Of a DNA stretch of 64,000 bases, positions 1-9,860 are shown piece after piece; position 1 is the first letter of the stretch; every line of letters begins with the position of its first letter. Below the pieces are notes generated by a model. That model was not told the DNA's origin and did no database searches. It saw nothing but the letters and a program-made list of their open reading frames with translations. Both the position numbers and the translations under genes were made by a program. This DNA comes from Eubacterium sp. (GTDB taxonomy: Bacteria > Bacillota > Clostridia > Oscillospirales > Acutalibacteraceae), in contig JARHZA010000002.1 in the NCBI GenBank assembly GCA_029258375.1, positions 129,001 to 193,000 of the forward strand. The letters run 5' to 3'.

Positions 1-858
1 ATAAAGAGATGGCATATCGTCTCTTTCTTTTGTATAAATAGGAATATCTTTGCAAAATAGTTTTTTTCTGTTTTCTTTTTCAAGAAGTTTCATTGAAACG
101 TTGTAATATGCCTGAACAGATGAAATAGTTCCAACAAAACTTTCTGTTGCATCATAGGCGTGAATTTTTAAATTCTTAACGTTTGCCATAAGTATATTAC
201 GTTGAAAAGAAATTTCATTTTTTGAATGAGCAGATGAAACGAGTGTTTCAAGAAGATATTTTTTCATAATAACAATGTTTACACTGTGGAAAACGTTGCC
301 ACTGTCTTTTTTATCAAGGCTCATTTCTGTGATTCTGCCGTCTTCTTCAACTTTGTCAAAACAGAGGATAGAAGAAATTTTATCAGGCATAGGAGCATTA
401 ACTCCAACAACAGTTATATCAGCACCACTTTCAATATGCTTATCAAATAAGTCACGACAGTCAAGTGAAAGAACATTGTTGCAGTCACTCATAATTACAT
501 AGGTTTGATTACTTTGTTCAAAGAAACTCTTGTTGCCATAAATTGCATCAATTCTGTTGCCCCACATTGTTGCACTACCTATGTTAAAAGGAGGAAGAAT
601 GAAAAGACCGTCATTTTTTCTGCTTAAATCCCAAGGTTTACCAGTTCCGACATGGTCCATAAGTGATTTAAAGTTTGCATTTGTTATAACACCAATTTTT
701 GTTATTCCGCTTTCAACCATATTTGAAAGTGGAAAGTCTATAAGTCTGTAACGAGAGCAAAATGGAACAGAGCCCATAGTTCTCATAGCAGTTATGCTAT
801 CAAGAGATTGTTCGTGTGTGTTTGCAAAAATAATACCTAAAACATTTTTACCTGTCAT
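1..858 (-). CDS. glgD: Glucose-1-phosphate adenylyltransferase, GlgD subunit (partial, 3' end outside window)
   Basis: This reading frame starts with ATG at 858 behind an AGGAGG-type site and stays open to the left edge, giving about 286 residues. The start MTGKNVLGIIFANTHEQSLD and the later RLIDFPLSN and MSDCNN segments resemble the nucleotidyltransferase fold of ADP-glucose pyrophosphorylase. The GGxGxRL signature of GlgC is absent, which is the mark of GlgD, the partner subunit that in Bacillota combines with GlgC to make ADP-glucose for glycogen. It lies 3 nt downstream of glgC and is the third gene of glgB-glgC-glgD. The C-terminal left-handed beta-helix is outside the window. Family assignment is firm; the catalytic contribution of GlgD is inferred from the family. 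Confidence 0.93.
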   Translation of the reverse strand, partial: MTGKNVLGIIFANTHEQSLDSITAMRTMGSVPFCSRYRLIDFPLSNMVESGITKIGVITNANFKSLMDHVGTGKPWDLSRKNDGLFILPPFNIGSATMWGNRIDAIYGNKSFFEQSNQTYVIMSDCNNVLSLDCRDLFDKHIESGADITVVGVNAPMPDKISSILCFDKVEEDGRITEMSLDKKDSGNVFHSVNIVIMKKYLLETLVSSAHSKNEISFQRNILMANVKNLKIHAYDATESFVGTISSVQAYYNVSMKLLEKENRKKLFCKDIPIYTKERDDMPSLY

Positions 859-861
859 TTC

Positions 862-2070
862 TTATACCTCCTCTCCAGATTTAATCATTACACCTGGTTC
901 AATATGTGTTCCACTTAAAATTTTTGCTTCTGAACCGATAACTGCAATGCCCCAGTTTTCTGGTTTTTCAAGTTTTTCTGGAATTTCGCCAATTTGTGCA
1001 TTTTCTTCAATAACTGCATTTTCAGCAATTATTGAATAATAAACTTTAGCACCTTTTTTGATTACTGCACCCGGCATAATAACACTGTATTTAACGTCTG
1101 CATCTTCTTCAATAGTAACGTTGTTAGAGATTACACTGTAATCAACATTACCTTCTATTTCGCATCCTTCTGAAATTGATGAATTTTCTACATTTGCGTT
1201 TTTGCCTATGTAATGAGGAGGGCTAACAGGATTACGGCTGTAAATTCTCCAACTCTTGTCACTTAAATCAAGGTCTACGTTAGGATTTATTATGTCAAGA
1301 TTTGCTTCCCAAAGAGAATCAATTGTGCCAACGTCTTTCCAGTAACCTTTAAATGGAAATGCAAACATTCTTTCATCAGCATCAAGCATAGAAGGAATAA
1401 TGTTTTTACCAAAATCGTTTGCAGAACCCTCTGTATTTTCATCTTGAATAAGATATTTTTTCAACTTGTCCCAACTAAACACATAAACACCCATAGATGC
1501 TTTATTTGATTTTGGCTTTTCTGGTTTTTCTGCAAATTCAAAAATTTTATCATTTTCGTCTGTTGCAAGAATACCGAAGCGTGACGCTTCTTCCCAAGGA
1601 ACTTCAATAACTGCTATTGTGCAAGCAGCATCATTCTTTTTGTGAAAATCAATCATTTTTGCATAATTCATTTTGTAAATATGGTCGCCTGAAAGTACAA
1701 CTACATACTTAGGATCATATTTTTCAATGAAGTTAATATTTTGATAAATTGCATTAGCAGTACCTTTATACCACTCAGCACCACCAATTGCTTCATAAGG
1801 TGAAAGAATGTGAACTCCACCATTTTGTCTATCAAGGTCCCAAGGTTGACCATTTCCTAAATAATCGTTAAGTTCAAGTGGTTGATATTGGGTTAAAACG
1901 CCAACTGTATAAATGCCACTATTAACGCAGTTTGAAAGAGGAAAGTCGATAATCCTATAATTTCCGCCGTATGGAACGGCAGGTTTTGCAATGTTTTTTG
2001 TTAAAACACCAAGTCTACTACCTTGACCGCCTGCAAGAAGCATTGCAACTACATTTGTTTTACTTGCCAT
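862..2070 (-). CDS. glgC: Glucose-1-phosphate adenylyltransferase GlgC
   Basis: GlgC makes ADP-glucose and pyrophosphate from ATP and glucose-1-phosphate, the committed step of bacterial glycogen synthesis in the cytoplasm. The protein (about 402 aa) opens with [15 protein letters not shown], the nucleotide-binding loop. It continues with [19 protein letters not shown], the [11 protein letters not shown] active-site segment and a C-terminal set of hexapeptide-like repeats (about 285-400). An upstream in-frame start at 2115 lies inside glgB. I prefer the ATG at 2070 because AAGGAGG sits just before it and because MASKTN matches the normal N-terminus. It starts 19 nt after glgB and runs into glgD, so the three are probably one transcript. 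Confidence 0.97.
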   Translation of the reverse strand: MASKTNVVAMLLAGGQGSRLGVLTKNIAKPAVPYGGNYRIIDFPLSNCVNSGIYTVGVLTQYQPLELNDYLGNGQPWDLDRQNGGVHILSPYEAIGGAEWYKGTANAIYQNINFIEKYDPKYVVVLSGDHIYKMNYAKMIDFHKKNDAACTIAVIEVPWEEASRFGILATDENDKIFEFAEKPEKPKSNKASMGVYVFSWDKLKKYLIQDENTEGSANDFGKNIIPSMLDADERMFAFPFKGYWKDVGTIDSLWEANLDIINPNVDLDLSDKSWRIYSRNPVSPPHYIGKNANVENSSISEGCEIEGNVDYSVISNNVTIEEDADVKYSVIMPGAVIKKGAKVYYSIIAENAVIEENAQIGEIPEKLEKPENWGIAVIGSEAKILSGTHIEPGVMIKSGEEV

Positions 2071-2089
2071 ATAAAATGTCCTCCTTGTT

Positions 2090-3967
2090 TTATATCTTTT
2101 CAATAAACACAGCATTTAAGCCACTAAGTTTTACACTTATGCTTTGGTCGAAGCCGTGCATTGGTTTTTTACTTGTTTTGTAAGTGCCTGTAAGTCTCGC
2201 TTTGTCACCACCGTATTTTTTTAAATTAGTGTTAAATATTACTTTATAAGTGCCTGTTTCAGGAACACCAATTCTGTAATCATCATGTGAATTAGGTGTG
2301 AAATTAAATATACCAATAATTTCTTTGCCTTTTTTATTCATACGGCGAAATGCAATTGTTGAGTTTGTATCATCATCGTTAGAAATCCAACTAAAACCAC
2401 TCCAATCATAGTCGATTTCCCATAATTCAGAGTGTTCTTTGTAGAAATGGTTCAATTCTTTAGTAAAGTTATGAAGTTGGGCGTGCTTTTCAAAATCAAG
2501 AAGAATCCAATCAAGACCTTCTTCATAAGCCCATTCTTTAAATTGACCAAATTCTTGACCCATAAATAACAACTTTTTACCAGGGTGTGCCATCATATAT
2601 GCAAGGAATAATCTCATTCCGTCGAACTTCATATCATATTCGCCAGGCATTTTACTAAGTAAACTACACTTACCGTGAACTACTTCATCGTGACTTATAG
2701 GAAGTATAAAGTTTTCTGAAAAAGCATAGAAAAAGCTAAATGTAATACATTTATGATTACCTTTTCTAAATAGTGGGTCTAAAGATGTGTAACGAAGCAT
2801 ATCGTTCATCCAACCCATATTCCATTTGAAATTAAATCCAAGACCTCCTTTATCAGGTGGCATTGTAATCATAGGCCAAGCAGTTGATTCTTCAGCAATC
2901 ATCATAACAGAAGGGTGCTCATTAAACATTGCTTTGTTAAGTTGTTTAAAGAATTCAACAGCTTCTAAATTTTCGTTTCCACCGTTAATATTAGGAGTCC
3001 ATTCTCCAAGCTCTCTTCCGTAATCGAGATAAAGCATAGATGCAACCGCATCAACTCTTAATCCGTCAAAGTGATATTTGTCTGCCCAGTACATTGCAGA
3101 TGAAATTAAAAAACTTCTAACTTCATTTCTGCCGTAGTCAAAAACTCTTGTGCCCCATTCTTTATGTTCGCCTTTTTGCATATCACTATACTCATATAGA
3201 GGCTCGCCATCAAATTCATATAAACCATGCGCATCTTTAGGAAAATGGGCAGGTACCCAGTCTAAAATAACGCCAATTCCAGCAGTGTGGCATTTATCTA
3301 CGAAATACATCAAATCAGTAGGTGTGCCATAGCGAGATGTTGGAGCAAAATATCCCGTTACTTGGTAGCCCCAAGAGCCGTCATAAGGGTATTCCATAAT
3401 TGGCATCATTTCAATATGAGTGTAACCCATTTCTTTAACATAAGGTATTAACTCATCTGCCATTTCTCTGTAAGATAAGAAGTTGCCGTCTTCGTGCCTT
3501 TTCCATGAACCAAAATGAATTTCATAAATGTTAACTGGCTTTTCAAGTATATTACTCTTTAAGCAATTTTCTGCCCACTTTTTGTCGTTCCATCTAAATT
3601 TTTCTAATTCATAAACTTTAGATGCTGTTCCAGGTCTTGTTTCGCAGTGAAATCCATAAGGGTCTGCTTTTTCAATTATTCTGCCATCTCTTGTGCGAAT
3701 TGCATATTTATAGCAGTCATATATATTTACACCACTTAAAACAATTTCCCAAATTCCTTGTGAAATTGGCATCATATAGTCAGCCTCAAAATCCCAACCA
3801 TTAAAATCACCTATAAGTGATACAGATTGTGCGTGAGGTGCCCATAAGCGAAATACAAATGTGTCATTTTTTATTCTATGAACTCCAAAAAATTCGTAAG
3901 ATTTGTAATTTTCCCCTTTGTGAAAAAGATATAGAGGAAATTGATATTCTTTCTTTACTTCGCCCAT
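2090..3967 (-). CDS. glgB: 1,4-alpha-glucan branching enzyme GlgB
   Basis: GlgB introduces alpha-1,6 branches into glycogen. The 625-residue protein has an N-terminal CBM48-like domain (about 20-115; [20 protein letters not shown]). It is followed by a GH13 barrel with all four conserved regions: [17 protein letters not shown] (nucleophile Asp), AEES (acid Glu) and ISHDEV. A C-terminal all-beta domain ends it. An ATG at 3976 touches the AAGGAG site, while ATG 3967 has a 9-nt spacing, so I use 3967. It is the first gene of glgBCD; a promoter lies at 4032-4060. No glycogen synthase is seen in the window. Confidence 0.97.
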   Translation of the reverse strand: MGEVKKEYQFPLYLFHKGENYKSYEFFGVHRIKNDTFVFRLWAPHAQSVSLIGDFNGWDFEADYMMPISQGIWEIVLSGVNIYDCYKYAIRTRDGRIIEKADPYGFHCETRPGTASKVYELEKFRWNDKKWAENCLKSNILEKPVNIYEIHFGSWKRHEDGNFLSYREMADELIPYVKEMGYTHIEMMPIMEYPYDGSWGYQVTGYFAPTSRYGTPTDLMYFVDKCHTAGIGVILDWVPAHFPKDAHGLYEFDGEPLYEYSDMQKGEHKEWGTRVFDYGRNEVRSFLISSAMYWADKYHFDGLRVDAVASMLYLDYGRELGEWTPNINGGNENLEAVEFFKQLNKAMFNEHPSVMMIAEESTAWPMITMPPDKGGLGFNFKWNMGWMNDMLRYTSLDPLFRKGNHKCITFSFFYAFSENFILPISHDEVVHGKCSLLSKMPGEYDMKFDGMRLFLAYMMAHPGKKLLFMGQEFGQFKEWAYEEGLDWILLDFEKHAQLHNFTKELNHFYKEHSELWEIDYDWSGFSWISNDDDTNSTIAFRRMNKKGKEIIGIFNFTPNSHDDYRIGVPETGTYKVIFNTNLKKYGGDKARLTGTYKTSKKPMHGFDQSISVKLSGLNAVFIEKI

Positions 3968-4031
3968 AAGTGTCATCTCCTTAAAATATGTAAAAAATGT
4001 TTAGAGTATGCCTTTATTTTAATTCAAAATC

Positions 4032-4060
4032 ATTGTAGCATCTTGGTGCTTAATATTCAA
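4032..4060 (-). promoter_or_regulatory. Predicted promoter of glgBCD
   Basis: On the minus strand TTGAAT (4055-4060) and TACAAT (4032-4037) are 17 bp apart, and the -10 is preceded by TGC, an extended -10. It lies about 65 bp upstream of the glgB start. The rest of the 338-bp divergent gap (3968-4305) is AT-rich and shows nothing else I can name apart from the opposite-facing promoter. Confidence 0.6.
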
Positions 4061-4251
4061 GTGGTTTTTGGTTAGTTTGTTACAAGAAATTTTTTAAAAT
4101 GTTAAATAATTGTGCAATTTGTTACAAATTTCTGTAAAGTTTTTGTGCAAACTACTTGTTATGTGTTTTTGTGATAATTTTTTTAAAAAATCTTTGGAAA
4201 AAGTGTTGAAAAAATGAAGTTATAACAGTGCCATATTAAGTCAATTTGCTA

Positions 4252-4281
4252 TTGATTGCATATAAATGTTTATGATATAAT
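4252..4281 (+). promoter_or_regulatory. Predicted promoter of the ANTAR-dap-pur cluster
   Basis: TTGATT (4252-4257) and TATAAT (4276-4281) are 18 bp apart and end 24 bp before the GTG start at 4306. This is the only good sigma-A-like site seen ahead of the five genes that follow. Confidence 0.5.
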
Positions 4282-4305
4282 ACCCTATATAAAAGAGGTG
4301 AGTGC

Positions 4306-4821
4306 GTGAAAGATATTATTGTTGTTCATCCTGTAAAAGAAACAGCAATGAAAATCCGTGCCCTTATTGAAGAAGGCGGTTTTCACGTATCGCATATTTG
4401 TGCACTCGCATCATCTGCACTTGAAATTGCTTATTCAAAAAGAAACGGAATCATTGTTTGTCCGTTTGTAATGCGAGATATGTCTTCAACAGATTTAGCG
4501 TTTAGGCTTCCGCAAGATTTTGATGTTATCGCTCTTTCAACAAGTGGCTCAGAGCAGTATATGGGTAATATGATAACAATGCCTATGCCTATAAATGTTG
4601 ATGAATTTTTAAAAACTATTGCTATTTTATCTTCAAGTACATCAAGTTTTACTAAAAGAAGTAAAAGTGATGAAGAATATATTTCAAAGGCAAAAGAAGT
4701 TTTGATGAGCGGAAAGCATATGAGTGAAATAGAAGCACATAAGTTTTTGCAAACTGAAAGTATGAAAACGGGAAAGAATATTGTTATAATAGCAAGAAAT
4801 ATTCTTGATGAGTTTGCCTAA
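4306..4821 (+). CDS. ANTAR-domain RNA-binding antiterminator with a degenerate receiver
   Basis: The 171-residue protein has an N-terminal receiver-like fold (about 1-110) and a C-terminal ANTAR domain (about 120-171; AKEVLMSGKHMSEIEAHKFL then NIVIIARNIL). ANTAR proteins bind paired hairpins in nascent RNA and prevent termination. The receiver looks inactive. The acidic pair near the N-terminus is replaced by HP (residues 8-9), the phospho-acceptor position by Cys52 (IIVCPF) and the conserved Lys by Met (MPMPIN). It starts with GTG at 4306, spaced from AGAGGTG. It is followed 15 nt later by dapF, so it may be co-transcribed. Its RNA targets are not evident in the window. Confidence 0.85.
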   Translation: MKDIIVVHPVKETAMKIRALIEEGGFHVSHICALASSALEIAYSKRNGIIVCPFVMRDMSSTDLAFRLPQDFDVIALSTSGSEQYMGNMITMPMPINVDEFLKTIAILSSSTSSFTKRSKSDEEYISKAKEVLMSGKHMSEIEAHKFLQTESMKTGKNIVIIARNILDEFA

Positions 4822-4836
4822 TAGAGAGTTGGTATT

Positions 4837-5679
4837 ATGAAATTTACTAAAATGCACGGTTGCGGAAACGATTATGTTTATGTAAACTGTTTTGAAGAAA
4901 AAATAGAAGATGAAGAAAAGACTGCAAGATTTGTATCAGACCGCCATTTTGGTATTGGTGCAGATGGAATGATTTTGATTAAACCATCAAGTATTGCAGA
5001 TTTTGAAATGTGTATGTATAATGCAGACGGCTCAAGGGGCGCAATGTGTGGCAACGGAGTTCGCTGTGTAGCAAAATATGTTTATGATAATAAGTTAACT
5101 GATAAAAAGTTAATTTCAATTGAATCAATGGGTGCAATAAAAAATATTAACGTTTTTACAGAAGAAGACAAAGTTGTTTCTGCAAAAGTTGATATGGGTG
5201 CACCAATATTAAACGCAAAAAAAGTTCCAGTAAAAAGTGAAAGCGAAAAAGTTATTGGCAAGGAAATTACTGTTCTTGATAGAACATTTAATATGACTTG
5301 CGTTTCAATGGGCAACCCTCACGCAGTAATGTTTATTGAGGAAAGCCCTAAAGATTTTCCACTTGAAAAATATGGTCCTGTTTTTGAAAATAATGAAATC
5401 TTCCCAGATAGAACTAATGCAGAGTTTGCAAAAGTTATAGATAGAAAAAATATTGAAATGCGTGTTTGGGAACGTGGCTCAGCAGAAACCCTTGCTTGTG
5501 GCACAGGAAGTTGTGCAACAGTAGTTGCTGCTATTTTAAATGGCTATGTTGATAACGACGTAACAGTTCATCTTCTTGGTGGAGATTTAGATATTAGTTG
5601 GAGTGGAAATGAAGAAGACAGTGTGTTTATGACTGGCCCTGCAACAACAGTATTTAGTGGCGAAATTGATATAAAATAA
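4837..5679 (+). CDS. dapF: Diaminopimelate epimerase DapF
   Basis: DapF interconverts LL- and meso-diaminopimelate, supplying lysine and peptidoglycan precursors. At 280 residues it is the usual size. The N-terminus [16 protein letters not shown] and both catalytic cysteine motifs are present: [16 protein letters not shown] (about 65-80) and [14 protein letters not shown] (about 217-230). It follows the ANTAR gene by 15 nt and precedes dapL by 67 nt, which places two consecutive steps of the aminotransferase branch of lysine synthesis together. Confidence 0.97.
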   Translation: MKFTKMHGCGNDYVYVNCFEEKIEDEEKTARFVSDRHFGIGADGMILIKPSSIADFEMCMYNADGSRGAMCGNGVRCVAKYVYDNKLTDKKLISIESMGAIKNINVFTEEDKVVSAKVDMGAPILNAKKVPVKSESEKVIGKEITVLDRTFNMTCVSMGNPHAVMFIEESPKDFPLEKYGPVFENNEIFPDRTNAEFAKVIDRKNIEMRVWERGSAETLACGTGSCATVVAAILNGYVDNDVTVHLLGGDLDISWSGNEEDSVFMTGPATTVFSGEIDIK

Positions 5680-5746
5680 TTCAGTTAGCCAAATTTAAGT
5701 TAGTAAAAATTTTAAAAAAGCAAATTATATGGAGGTTTAAAATATA

Positions 5747-6961
5747 ATGAAAATCAATGATAATTTCTTAAAAATCGAAGGTTCATACCTTTTTGCAACT
5801 GTTGCAAAAAAGCAACAAGAATACCAAAAGGCAAACCCTGATAAAGAAGTTATTCGTCTTTCAATTGGCGATGTAACAAGACCACTTGCACCAGCTGTAA
5901 TTGATGCTATGCACAAAGCAGTTGATGAAATGGCACACGAAGAAACATTCCAAGGTTATCCACCTGCTTATGGTTATGATTTTCTTCTTAATGCAATTCA
6001 AAAGAATGACTATGCTGATATTGGTGTAGATATTACTACTGACGAAATTTTTGTATCTGATGGTGCAAAGTCTGACTGCGGTAATATTGGCGATATCTTT
6101 AGCGTAGATAATAAAGTTGCTATCTGTGACCCAGTTTATCCAGTTTATCTTGATGCAAACATTATGGATGGCAGAAGTGGAGATAAAGGCGAAAATGGTC
6201 TTTTTGAAAATATCGTTTATATGCCTTGTACTGCTGAAAATGGATTTATGCCAGAATTGCCAAAAGAAAAGGTAGACGTTATTTATCTTTGTTTCCCTAA
6301 CAACCCAATTGGTGTAACTGCATCAAAAGAACAGCTTAAAGTTTGGGTTGATTATGCACTTGAAAATGACGCTCTTATTCTTTTTGACTCAGCATATAAA
6401 GCATTTATTACAGATGGTTCTCCAGAATCAATTTATGAAGTTGAAGGCGCTAAGAAATGCGCAATTGAATTCCGTTCATTCTCTAAAACAGCAGGATTTA
6501 CAGGTGTTCGTTGTGGCTACACAGTAGTGCCTAAGGAACTTGTATTTAATGGTGTAGAACTTAACTCATTATGGGCACGCCGTCAAGCTACAAAATTCAA
6601 CGGTGTTGGTTATATAACACAGCGTGCAGCAGAAGCTATTTATAGCGAAGAAGGTAAAAAGCAAACTAAAGAAGTTATTGAATATTATCAAAGAAACTCA
6701 AAGATTATTTTTGATGGTCTTACAGAAGTTGGATTTACTTGCTATGGTGCAAAGAATTCTCCTTATGTATGGCTTGCAGTTCCAGAAGGTATGACTTCTT
6801 GGGAATTCTTTGATGAACTTCTTGAAAAATGCCAAGTTGTTGGTACACCTGGTTCAGGTTTTGGTCCAAGTGGTGAAGGTTACTTAAGATTAACTGGTTT
6901 TGGTACTTATGAAAAAACTCTTGAAGCAGTTGATCGTATTAAAACAGTTTTCGGTAAATAA
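5747..6961 (+). CDS. dapL: LL-diaminopimelate aminotransferase DapL
   Basis: DapL converts tetrahydrodipicolinate directly to LL-diaminopimelate using glutamate and pyridoxal phosphate, bypassing the succinylated or acetylated intermediates. The protein is 404 residues, typical of the family. It shows [20 protein letters not shown], the [15 protein letters not shown] substrate region, the [11 protein letters not shown] motif and the PLP lysine in [12 protein letters not shown] (about 245-256). A GGAGG site precedes ATG 5747. Its position after dapF supports the DapL assignment over other class-I aminotransferases. Confidence 0.96.
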   Translation: MKINDNFLKIEGSYLFATVAKKQQEYQKANPDKEVIRLSIGDVTRPLAPAVIDAMHKAVDEMAHEETFQGYPPAYGYDFLLNAIQKNDYADIGVDITTDEIFVSDGAKSDCGNIGDIFSVDNKVAICDPVYPVYLDANIMDGRSGDKGENGLFENIVYMPCTAENGFMPELPKEKVDVIYLCFPNNPIGVTASKEQLKVWVDYALENDALILFDSAYKAFITDGSPESIYEVEGAKKCAIEFRSFSKTAGFTGVRCGYTVVPKELVFNGVELNSLWARRQATKFNGVGYITQRAAEAIYSEEGKKQTKEVIEYYQRNSKIIFDGLTEVGFTCYGAKNSPYVWLAVPEGMTSWEFFDELLEKCQVVGTPGSGFGPSGEGYLRLTGFGTYEKTLEAVDRIKTVFGK

Positions 6962-7005
6962 TTTTATTTAATATAAATTTAAAATAAAATTGGAGGATAT
7001 TTAAA

Positions 7006-7719
7006 ATGACAAAAACAGAACAGTTATACGAAGGTAAGGCTAAAAAAGTTTGGGCTACTGAAGACCCAGAAGTAGTTATCGTTGATTACAAAGACGATGC
7101 AACTGCTTTTAACGGCAAGAAAAAGGGCACAATCGTAGGTAAGGGCGTTGTAAACAACAAAATGTCTAACTACCTTATGCAAATCCTTGAAAAGAAGGGC
7201 GTTCCAACTCACTTTGTTGAAGAACTCTCAGACCGTGAAACAGTAGTTAAAAAAGTTGAAATCGTACCTCTTGAGGTTATTATCCGTAACCGTGCAGCAG
7301 GCTCAATCTGCAAAAGATTAGGTCTTGAAGAAGGTATGGAATTCATTGCTCCTTCTATTGAATTTTCTTATAAATGTGATGAACTTGATGATCCTCTTAT
7401 TTCTGAATATCATGCTATTTCTTGTGGTTTTGCAACAAGAGAAGAAGTTGATTTAATTACAGAAATGGCATTCAAAGTAAACGAAGTTCTTAAAGAATAC
7501 TTTGCATCAATCGGTGTAGAACTTATCGACTTTAAACTTGAATTTGGTAAAACAGCAGACGGCACAATCGTTCTTGCAGACGAAATTAGTCCTGATACTT
7601 GTCGTTTCTGGGATATTGAAACTCATGAAAAACTTGATAAAGACCGTTTCCGTCGTGACCTTGGCGGTGTAGAAGATGCTTATGCTGAAATGATGAAAAG
7701 AACAGGACTCGATAAATAA
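7006..7719 (+). CDS. purC: Phosphoribosylaminoimidazole-succinocarboxamide synthase PurC
   Basis: PurC joins CAIR and aspartate with ATP to give SAICAR in purine synthesis. The 237-residue protein begins [10 protein letters not shown] and carries the ATP-binding [16 protein letters not shown] stretch. It also has the [21 protein letters not shown] motif and the C-terminal [14 protein letters not shown] signature. GGAGG lies before ATG 7006. Its stop codon overlaps the purB start by one base (TAATG), so the two consecutive purine steps are translationally coupled. I see no purine riboswitch upstream. Confidence 0.97.
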   Translation: MTKTEQLYEGKAKKVWATEDPEVVIVDYKDDATAFNGKKKGTIVGKGVVNNKMSNYLMQILEKKGVPTHFVEELSDRETVVKKVEIVPLEVIIRNRAAGSICKRLGLEEGMEFIAPSIEFSYKCDELDDPLISEYHAISCGFATREEVDLITEMAFKVNEVLKEYFASIGVELIDFKLEFGKTADGTIVLADEISPDTCRFWDIETHEKLDKDRFRRDLGGVEDAYAEMMKRTGLDK

Positions 7720-9152
7720 TGTCAAATAATACTTATAATTCACCATTTAATGCTCGTTATGCCAGCAAAGAAATGCAATATATTTATTCTCCTGATTTTA
7801 AGTTTTCAACTTGGAGAAAACTTTGGATTGCACTTGCTGAAGCTGAAAACGAACTTGGCTTAAATGTTACTAAAGAACAAATTGAAGAATTAAAGGCTCA
7901 CGTTGATGATATCAACTATGAAGTGGCACAAGAATACGAAAAGAAATTCCGTCACGATGTAATGAGCCATGTTCATGCATACGGCGAACAGTGCCCTAAT
8001 GCAAAACCAATTATTCATCTTGGTGCAACAAGTTGTTATGTTTGCGATAATACAGATGTTATCACAATGAAAGAGGCTCTTCTTTTAATTAAAAAGAAAC
8101 TCGTTAACGCAATTGCATCAGTTGCAAAATTTGCTGATGAATATAAAGATATGCCATGTCTTGGATTTACTCATTTCCAACCAGCACAGCCAACAACAGT
8201 TGGTAAGCGTGCAACATTATGGCTTATGGATTTAGTTCTTGATTATCAAGAAATTGAACACGTTCTTGATACACTTATGCTTCTTGGTTCTAAGGGCACA
8301 ACAGGAACACAAGCATCTTTCCTTGAACTTTTTGAGGGCGACCACGAAAAGTGTAAAGAACTTGATAAAAAGATTGCTGAAAAAATGGGCTTTAAAGCTT
8401 GTTTCCCAGTAAGCGGTCAAACTTATGCAAGAAAACTTGATACAATCGTTTGCAATTGTCTTGCACTTATCGCACAGTCTTGTTGCAAATTCTCAAACGA
8501 TTTAAGACTTCTTCAAAATCTTAAAGAAATTGAAGAACCATTTGAGAAAAATCAAATTGGCTCATCTGCTATGGCATACAAACGTAACCCAATGAGAAGT
8601 GAAAGAATTGCATCTCTTTCTCGTTATGTTATGATTGATGCTCTTAACCCTGCTTGGACAGCATCTGCACAATGGTTTGAAAGAACACTTGATGATAGTG
8701 CAAACAAGCGTGTATCAGTTGCGGAAGCATTCCTTGCAACAGATGGTATACTTGATTTATATATCAATATAACAAGTGGACTTGTTGTTTATCCAAAAGT
8801 AATTGAGGCTCGCTTAATGAGCGAACTTCCATTTATGGCAACAGAAAATATTATGATGGATGCAGTTAAAAAAGGTGGAGACCGTCAGGAACTTCACGAA
8901 AAAATTCGTGTTCATTCAATGGCTGCTGGTGCAGTTGTTAAAGTTGAAGGTGGCAAAAACGACCTTGTTGACAGAATTGCAGCAGATCCTGCATTTATGA
9001 TGACTAAGGAAGAAATTCTTGCTATTATGAAACCAGAAAACTTTGTAGGAAGAGCTCCTGAACAAACTGCAGATTTCCTTCGTGAAACTGTTAAACCTAT
9101 TCTTGATGCGAACAAAGATTTGCTTGGAATAGATGTTGAAATAAACGTATAA
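7719..9152 (+). CDS. purB: Adenylosuccinate lyase PurB (long form)
   Basis: PurB removes fumarate from SAICAR and from adenylosuccinate. The superfamily signature GSSAMAYKRNPMRSE lies near residues 285-299, and TSCYVCDNTD and GFTHFQPAQPTTVGKR mark the other active-site regions. At 477 residues it is longer than the roughly 430-residue Bacillus-type enzyme. From memory it reads very like the animal-type enzyme, for example RHDVMSHVH and QWFERTLDDSANKR. It overlaps purC by one base and is closed by a strong terminator, so it ends the ANTAR-dapF-dapL-purC-purB cluster. Confidence 0.96.
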   Translation: MSNNTYNSPFNARYASKEMQYIYSPDFKFSTWRKLWIALAEAENELGLNVTKEQIEELKAHVDDINYEVAQEYEKKFRHDVMSHVHAYGEQCPNAKPIIHLGATSCYVCDNTDVITMKEALLLIKKKLVNAIASVAKFADEYKDMPCLGFTHFQPAQPTTVGKRATLWLMDLVLDYQEIEHVLDTLMLLGSKGTTGTQASFLELFEGDHEKCKELDKKIAEKMGFKACFPVSGQTYARKLDTIVCNCLALIAQSCCKFSNDLRLLQNLKEIEEPFEKNQIGSSAMAYKRNPMRSERIASLSRYVMIDALNPAWTASAQWFERTLDDSANKRVSVAEAFLATDGILDLYINITSGLVVYPKVIEARLMSELPFMATENIMMDAVKKGGDRQELHEKIRVHSMAAGAVVKVEGGKNDLVDRIAADPAFMMTKEEILAIMKPENFVGRAPEQTADFLRETVKPILDANKDLLGIDVEINV

Positions 9153-9156
9153 TAAT

Positions 9157-9194
9157 AAAAGTGGTATTTCAATTTTGAAATACCACTTTTTTAT
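9157..9194 (+). terminator. Intrinsic terminator after purB
   Basis: The arms AAAAGTGGTATTTCAA and its near-perfect complement flank a 4-nt loop and run into TTTTTTATT. The A-rich 5' side means it could also act on the opposite strand. Confidence 0.85.
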
Positions 9195-9227
9195 TAGAAT
9201 ACTAAATTAGAATATTTGACAAATAAA

Positions 9228-9270
9228 AAACGAAAGTTATTGTAAAAACAGTAACTTTCGTTTTATTTTT
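9228..9270 (-). terminator. Bidirectional terminator between purB and the tetR gene
   Basis: AAAACGAAAGTTA and TAACTTTCGTTTT pair around an 11-nt loop with T-rich tails on both strands. It lies just downstream of the minus-strand tetR stop at 9277 and so probably ends the hydrogenase-tetR transcript. Confidence 0.75.
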
Positions 9271-9276
9271 ATCTAA

Positions 9277-9804
9277 TTAAATAACTCTTTTTAAAATTGT
9301 TGTTGTAATTCTTTCTGCAAGGTATTCAACATCAATTTCTTTTCTTTCATAAAATGTTGTAATAATTAAACCTGTAACACCATTGCTTATGAAATCAATT
9401 ATAAATTTGGTGTCTTCTGGATTTGGACCACCAAGCTTTCTGATTTTGTTAAACTCTGTGCAGTATTCAATAATACTGTTTCTAATAAGTAGGGCAGTGT
9501 AGCCAGAAAGTGAAGAGTTAAGGCATTTTGTAAGGAAACTACGGTTATCTTTAACGTGGTTAAGATAAATAATAGTTGCATCAGTAATGTCTTTTGCATT
9601 TTTAGCAGTTTCAAGACAACCTGCCGTACTCTGTTTTATACTCCAGTCAACAAGTGCACCAATATCTTTAAAATGATAGTAGAAAGTTTGTCTGCTAATA
9701 TTGCACTCAGAAACAAGTGTAGTTACAGTAATTTTATCAAGATCATATTTATTTAAAAGAGAAGAAAATGCTCTGTATATATTTTCTTTAGTAGCTTTTG
9801 CCAT
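9277..9804 (-). CDS. TetR/AcrR-family regulator, DhaS-like
   Basis: The 175-residue protein has an N-terminal TetR helix-turn-helix (about 8-55; ITVTTLVSECNISRQTFYYHFKD) and a C-terminal ligand domain of the type found in dihydroxyacetone-kinase regulators such as DhaS. The ligand is unknown. It starts with ATG at 9804 and lies 56 nt downstream of the hydrogenase gene on the same strand. A 13-bp inverted repeat fills that gap, which suggests autoregulation or an internal operator. Whether it controls the hydrogenase is inference from position only. Confidence 0.88.
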   Translation of the reverse strand: MAKATKENIYRAFSSLLNKYDLDKITVTTLVSECNISRQTFYYHFKDIGALVDWSIKQSTAGCLETAKNAKDITDATIIYLNHVKDNRSFLTKCLNSSLSGYTALLIRNSIIEYCTEFNKIRKLGGPNPEDTKFIIDFISNGVTGLIITTFYERKEIDVEYLAERITTTILKRVI

Positions 9805-9820
9805 AATAGCCTCCGTATCA

Positions 9821-9858
9821 ATTTGTTATTGTGTAGTAGAAAAATCACAATAACAAAT
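9821..9858. promoter_or_regulatory. Inverted repeat, candidate TetR operator
   Basis: ATTTGTTATTGTG (9821-9833) and CACAATAACAAAT (9846-9858) are perfect complements separated by 12 bp. There is no T-run after either arm, so it is unlikely to be a terminator. It lies directly ahead of the tetR start at 9804 and directly after the hydrogenase stop. Confidence 0.5.
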
Positions 9859-9860
9859 GA

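Noticed and set aside
275-1039. Plus-strand frames over 275-502, 557-751 and 794-1039
   Set aside because: They lie opposite glgD and glgC, lack ribosome binding sites and resemble no family.
6962-7005. Purine riboswitch before purC
   Set aside because: The gap is only 44 nt and contains just the ribosome binding site.
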